Shown here: positions 60,817 through 64,000 of the stretch, piece by piece
Position numbering within the stretch: the first letter of the stretch is position 1
Layout of the letters: every line of letters begins with the position of its first letter
The notes under the pieces: generated by a model
Database searches by the model: none
What the model saw: only the letters and a program-made list of their open reading frames with translations
What the model was told of the DNA's origin: nothing
NCBI RefSeq assembly: GCF_000383975.1
Contig: NZ_KB913021.1
Coordinates: 102,051-166,050, forward strand
Direction of reading: 5' to 3'
DNA: 64,000 nucleotides
Origin: Natronorubrum tibetense GA33
GTDB taxonomy: Archaea > Halobacteriota > Halobacteria > Halobacteriales > Natrialbaceae
Made by a program: the position numbers and the translations under genes

Positions 60817-61738
60817 TCTTCCGTTTGCTGTACCAGTCGTCCCACATTTCTTGGAGACGGGTTATGAGTTCGTCTGCTTCGTCAGTACTCCACTGCGTGT
60901 TGCTATCGCCAAATAGAGATTCCATTTCGGAAACCTGATCAAAGGTCGAAAAGTCCGTATTGTCTAAGTACGATAGCGTTTCATCGAATCGATCTGACCG
61001 GCTGGTCCGCTTTAGGATACTCTCTGGAACGTTGTAGATGAGACACTCGATCCCGTACGAGTGAGCATTAATCGTCCAAAGAGTATCGAAATGGTTGTTG
61101 TAGTAATAGCGTGCGTTCTTGAATATACGGACGGTCTCCTTGTAGTTCGAATGCATTTCCCGTCCGTTCTCGCGGTGAATCGTAGGGAAGTTGATTACAC
61201 GATCGTTGCCGTTCTGCGGCATGAAGTGCATTCCCTTGTCGATTTCCGCGTCCTCATCGCCGCCTTCGGGATACGTCTGGTAAACACGGTATTCACCGCA
61301 CGCGACCACATCAACGTCGACATCAAGTAATGATGTAGTCTCCTTGTCGATTTTGATTGCCTTATTACCGGGAGTGACAGCTGAACGACCAAACTTGATC
61401 CTGAGTGCCGTCAACACGTCATCGTAGAAATCACGGTGGTCATAATCGGCGTCATCGTGGTCTTCGTTGTATCGTTCCTCCTCCTCATCGGTTAGCTCCT
61501 CAAGGTCAGAGCGCCATGCGGACGTGATTTTCGCGACGACGTCTACGTCGCTCGATCCCCGTGTGTGAGTTGTGTTCGCATATGAGCCCTGTAAATAGAC
61601 TTCGTAATCTTCGTCCGCTTGTTCCAGGGGGGAGCGTTCGCTCATCAGGGCACGGCGAGTCTTATCCCGTGCATCAGCCGATCCCTTGTCAGCTCCGGTA
61701 CCATGCCAGTCGTTAAATTTGCTTTCAGGAATCGGCAT
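60797..61738 (-). CDS. CD-NTase-like cyclic-nucleotide synthase (CBASS module 2)
   Basis: The protein has 313 residues. Active-site motifs are YLQGSYANTTHTRGSSDVDV (about 48-67) and DVDVDVVACGEYRVYQ. Shared landmarks with module 1 are RVINFPTIHRENG, TVRIFKNARYYYN, GIECLIYNVPES and LFGDSNTQW. The distance between the two CD-NTases is large, so they are separate acquisitions or an old duplication, not a recent copy. It overlaps its Cap15-like effector by 20 bases, so the two are co-translated. No ubiquitin-like or HORMA accessory genes are present, which fits a minimal type I CBASS. A TTTAAT box lies about 15-20 bases before the start. Confidence 0.82.
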   Translation of the reverse strand: MPIPESKFNDWHGTGADKGSADARDKTRRALMSERSPLEQADEDYEVYLQGSYANTTHTRGSSDVDVVAKITSAWRSDLEELTDEEEERYNEDHDDADYDHRDFYDDVLTALRIKFGRSAVTPGNKAIKIDKETTSLLDVDVDVVACGEYRVYQTYPEGGDEDAEIDKGMHFMPQNGNDRVINFPTIHRENGREMHSNYKETVRIFKNARYYYNNHFDTLWTINAHSYGIECLIYNVPESILKRTSRSDRFDETLSYLDNTDFSTFDQVSEMESLFGDSNTQWSTDEADELITRLQEMWDDWYSKRKNAQLFH

Positions 61739-62253
61739 TTTAGCAGTTGCCCATTAAACTCGATAGGTACGGTGTAGTCACGACTCGACTGCGGATGACG
61801 GCATCCGCGCGGTGTATTATGTCGTCTGGAATCATCTGTATTCTATCTCCAGGTGGGTTCTAGTGGGAGACAAGGATAGGTACGAATGCTTGATAGTTAA
61901 ATATTAGCGAAACAGAGTGAAAGTGATAACATGCCCATTGAATCCTCTCGGCACGGTTTTCCTCAGAATAGGTAGAATGCATATCACCTTCGCGATTCCA
62001 GTCGGAATTTTTGAGAGAATCATATCGCAGTATACGGTTTATTCGTATGGCGCATTTTATCGCCAAATCTATCGTGGGTTTAGCAAACTGAATTGGTCTG
62101 CCCAACCCACACACTGATAAGGAATCCGATTGAAACGCTGAACGACTCGAATATGCCACTCTTAGAATCGCCATACTGGGCCGCGACTAGGCTTCTAACC
62201 GAATTCTGCACCAATCCAATTTCAGACGATCAAATCCCCCAGAGATCGCTACA
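61739..62253. other. AT-rich intergenic stretch before the integrase
   Basis: This is about 515 bases with no convincing gene on either strand. It would hold the promoters of the minus-strand CBASS module and of the integrase. I find no tRNA fragment or obvious attachment core in it. Confidence 0.35.
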
Positions 62254-63561
62254 ATGAGTCGATCGGATGCCGAGCAGGAGGGCAAGACCGACGCTGAGCG
62301 GGTGCCATCATTCGATGGTGTCCGATGGACCTCGTGCTCGCTCAAGGACTTCACGGACCTGTACTGGGACAAGATTGCCCCCTGTCTCGAAGCAGAGGGT
62401 ATCGATCCGAGAGACGAGAAGCCGACCCACCAGTGGTTTCGGGATCACGATGCGCGGTCATTCCTCGCGGCTCTCCGTCGGCATCACGATCGCTCATTCG
62501 GGGAGTTCTGGAACGAGGACCTCGAGCTCGGTGATGATGAAGAGGGCTACACATGGGCAACAATGGATAATGGAACAATCGACGCCCTCGAACAGTTCCT
62601 CAACCGGCGGAAATCACGATATAGCCTTGCGACGTCGTCCGTCGACGCGCTCCGAACGCGACTGAACCTCTACGTCCGTGCTTATCGAGAGGCAAACGGG
62701 ACAGATGACCTCCTTACACCGATTCAACGAGATCAAGAGAATCCAGACTACGAAGCCGTTGACGCGTGCTATGCAGCATTCGACTGGTTGAATGAGGGAA
62801 CTAAACGCGAATACAGCGCCCAGACCCTCCAGCGTGTGCGGCGCGTCGTCGACGCCTGGTATCAGCATCTGGTCGGTCGACGGGTCGCCTCGATGAACCC
62901 TGCGAGCGGCCTCTACGACGAATTCAAGTGGGAAGTCGAAGATTCACCCACACCTTCGCTTTCAGCGAATCAGATTCGGAAACTGATGCAGGCGTCGGAG
63001 ACAACGCGAGAACAGCTGCTCGTGGTGGCGTTAGCTGGCTGGGGACTTCGAGCGAGTGAGGTCGCCGCACTCCATGTATCGCAGTTCCACCGTGACGTTC
63101 CCGAAGACGACATCCGCTTCATCACGTTCGAGAGCCGCAAGAACGGGCCCGGTGAGGTGTCTCTCCTGTACGGAATGGACGTGCTCGACTCCCGAATCGA
63201 CGAGCTAGCGGAAGACGATACGTGGACTGGATACTTGTTTCCCTCCCCTCAGGGAGAAACGCCGTACGTGACCCGAGATACAATCCGGAATTGGTTCCAA
63301 AATCTTGCATTGGAAGCAGATCTCCCCGAGCGGATCGAGGGTGAACGACCAAGTCCACAGCTCTGTCGTCGATTCTGGTATGATACCTATACAGCAGTCC
63401 TCGAAGGCGTTCTCGAAGGTGTCGACGAAATCGCTGCAGAGCAAGGTAGTAGCGATCCTCAGGTAGTGATGCAAAATTACCTGTCTGACTCGCGTTCTCG
63501 TCGAGTCCGACGAGAGTTCATGCGAGACCAACTCAACGCAGCTTTCGGAGAGAGAACGTAA
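62254..63561 (+). CDS. Tyrosine-recombinase-like integrase
   Basis: The protein has 435 residues. A long helical N-terminal arm and core-binding region reach to about residue 240. The catalytic domain then shows the first arginine in AGWGLRASEVAALH (R266), a beta-hairpin lysine in FESRKNGPGEV, SPQLCRRFWYDTYTAV (Q369-L-C-R372 where the family has HxxR) and the nucleophile tyrosine in VMQNYLSDSRSRR (Y409). The order and spacing fit an archaeal phage-type integrase. The histidine-to-glutamine change is unusual and could lower activity. It lies at the end of the gene cluster next to tandem repeats, as expected at one end of an integrated element. Confidence 0.78.
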   Translation: MSRSDAEQEGKTDAERVPSFDGVRWTSCSLKDFTDLYWDKIAPCLEAEGIDPRDEKPTHQWFRDHDARSFLAALRRHHDRSFGEFWNEDLELGDDEEGYTWATMDNGTIDALEQFLNRRKSRYSLATSSVDALRTRLNLYVRAYREANGTDDLLTPIQRDQENPDYEAVDACYAAFDWLNEGTKREYSAQTLQRVRRVVDAWYQHLVGRRVASMNPASGLYDEFKWEVEDSPTPSLSANQIRKLMQASETTREQLLVVALAGWGLRASEVAALHVSQFHRDVPEDDIRFITFESRKNGPGEVSLLYGMDVLDSRIDELAEDDTWTGYLFPSPQGETPYVTRDTIRNWFQNLALEADLPERIEGERPSPQLCRRFWYDTYTAVLEGVLEGVDEIAAEQGSSDPQVVMQNYLSDSRSRRVRREFMRDQLNAAFGERT

Positions 63562-63684
63562 CATCAACCCATCTGTCGAGCCATTCCAAATGTCTGTCCT
63601 CGGTTGATGACTGAGTCAATGAGTCACAGAGTCAAGGTTCAATGAAGTATTGACTTCTGGAAGTTAAGAATCAAAGAGTCCATG

Positions 63685-63950
63685 ATTCATTGAGTTGCTT
63701 GGTGTTATGGAGAGTGAAGAGTCGCTAACTCATAGATTCATTGAGTTGCTTGGTGTTATGGAGAGTGAAGAGTCGCTAACTCATAGATTCATTGAGTTGC
63801 TTGGTGTTATGGAGAGTGAAGAGTCGCTGACTCATAGATTCATTGAGTTGCTTGGTGTTATGGAGAGTGAAGAGTCGCTGACTCATAGATTCATTGAGTT
63901 GCTTGGTGTTATGGAGAGCGAAGAGTCGCTGACTCATAGATTCATTGAGT
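63685..63950 (+). repeat. Five 51-bp tandem repeats plus a partial unit
   Basis: Units start at 63685, 63736, 63787, 63838 and 63889, each beginning ATTCATTGAGTTGCTTGG. A partial sixth begins at 63940. The copies are identical apart from one A/G change (copies 1-2 against 3-5) and one T/C change in the last. Each junction holds ACTCA, nine to eleven bases, then TGAGT, a small dyad. Upstream (63605-63684) looser GAGTCA/TGAGTC motifs continue the theme. There are no unique spacers, so it is not a CRISPR array. Confidence 0.95.
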
Positions 63951-63964
63951 CATTGAATCAGTGA
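63707..63964 (+). CDS. Possible repeat protein encoded by the 51-bp tandem repeats
   Basis: Because 51 is a multiple of three, one frame runs through all units, repeating LGVMESEESLTHRFIEL. It ends SLNQ at a TGA at 63962-63964. The start would be the ATG at 63707 or a TTG at 63695. Both differences between the copies are silent in this frame (CTA/CTG and AGT/AGC). In another frame the first changes N to D, and in the third it falls in a stop codon. That hints at coding constraint, though two sites are few. The alternative is a non-coding iteron array. Confidence 0.35.
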   Translation: MESEESLTHRFIELLGVMESEESLTHRFIELLGVMESEESLTHRFIELLGVMESEESLTHRFIELLGVMESEESLTHRFIESLNQ

Positions 63965-64000
63965 GTGTTTGAAGTATTGAATTGAGGACTCAGGAACACG

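Noticed and set aside
60199..61738. Recent inverted duplication of CBASS module 1
   Set aside because: The two synthases and effectors share only scattered motifs, too divergent for a recent copy.
61739..62253. tRNA gene or tRNA-derived attachment site near the integrase
   Set aside because: I looked for cloverleaf arms and a T-loop-like sequence and found none by eye here or beside the tandem repeats.
63685..63950. CRISPR array
   Set aside because: The repeats are head-to-tail tandem copies with no unique spacers, and no cas gene is present.

Overview
The window reads as haloarchaeal DNA. Its proteins are strongly acidic, it carries an archaeal transcription factor B, an RPA-like OB-fold protein and archaeal-type primase subunits, most genes overlap by 1-4 bases, and starts sit close behind TATA-like boxes. 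Its mix of conjugation, primase, recombinase and defence genes suggests a large plasmid or an integrative conjugative element rather than core chromosome. I see no rRNA, tRNA or CRISPR array.

Layout. 1-13 kb is a mosaic of small, partly broken genes. It holds a TFB, an IS630-type insertion sequence that has split a zinc-ribbon gene, a CARF-like regulator, an RPA-like protein, and a PIN/HTH pair bracketed by two direct repeats of about 210-230 bp. Small zinc-finger and SWIM proteins follow, with a remnant copy of the HTH regulator. 13.4-15.1 kb holds an HNH protein and a helix-hairpin-helix protein. 15.2-28.6 kb (minus strand) is one tightly coupled operon. It starts with a VirB2-like small membrane protein and runs through a secreted anchored protein, a Tat lipoprotein, a VirB6-like membrane protein, a PrgI-like protein, VirB4 and VirD4 ATPases, and ends with PriS-like and PriL-like primase subunits. 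28.6-29.4 kb is an AT-rich non-coding stretch with a strong hairpin. 29.4-32.7 kb holds a hypothetical gene, a CoiA-like nuclease and a second helix-hairpin-helix protein.

32.7-62 kb is a defence island. A BREX locus (SNF2-type helicase BrxHII, small unknown gene, PglX; divergently BrxA, BrxC, BrxB, a second BrxC, PglZ) matches the haloarchaeal type 5 arrangement because it has two BrxC ATPases. It is followed by a Fic/Doc-like protein with an altered motif, and by an AddA/AddB-like helicase-nuclease pair. Two CBASS modules then face each other, each a CD-NTase plus a Cap15-like 2TM beta-barrel effector. The plus-strand Cap15 is broken by two frameshifts and the minus-strand one is intact. 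62.2-63.6 kb is a tyrosine-recombinase-like integrase, and the window ends in five 51-bp tandem repeats.

How it fits together (inference): the integrase, primase pair and type IV secretion-like operon would move and prime the element, while BREX, CBASS, Fic and the nuclease pair are its anti-virus cargo. The left 13 kb looks like a zone of repeated insertion and decay.
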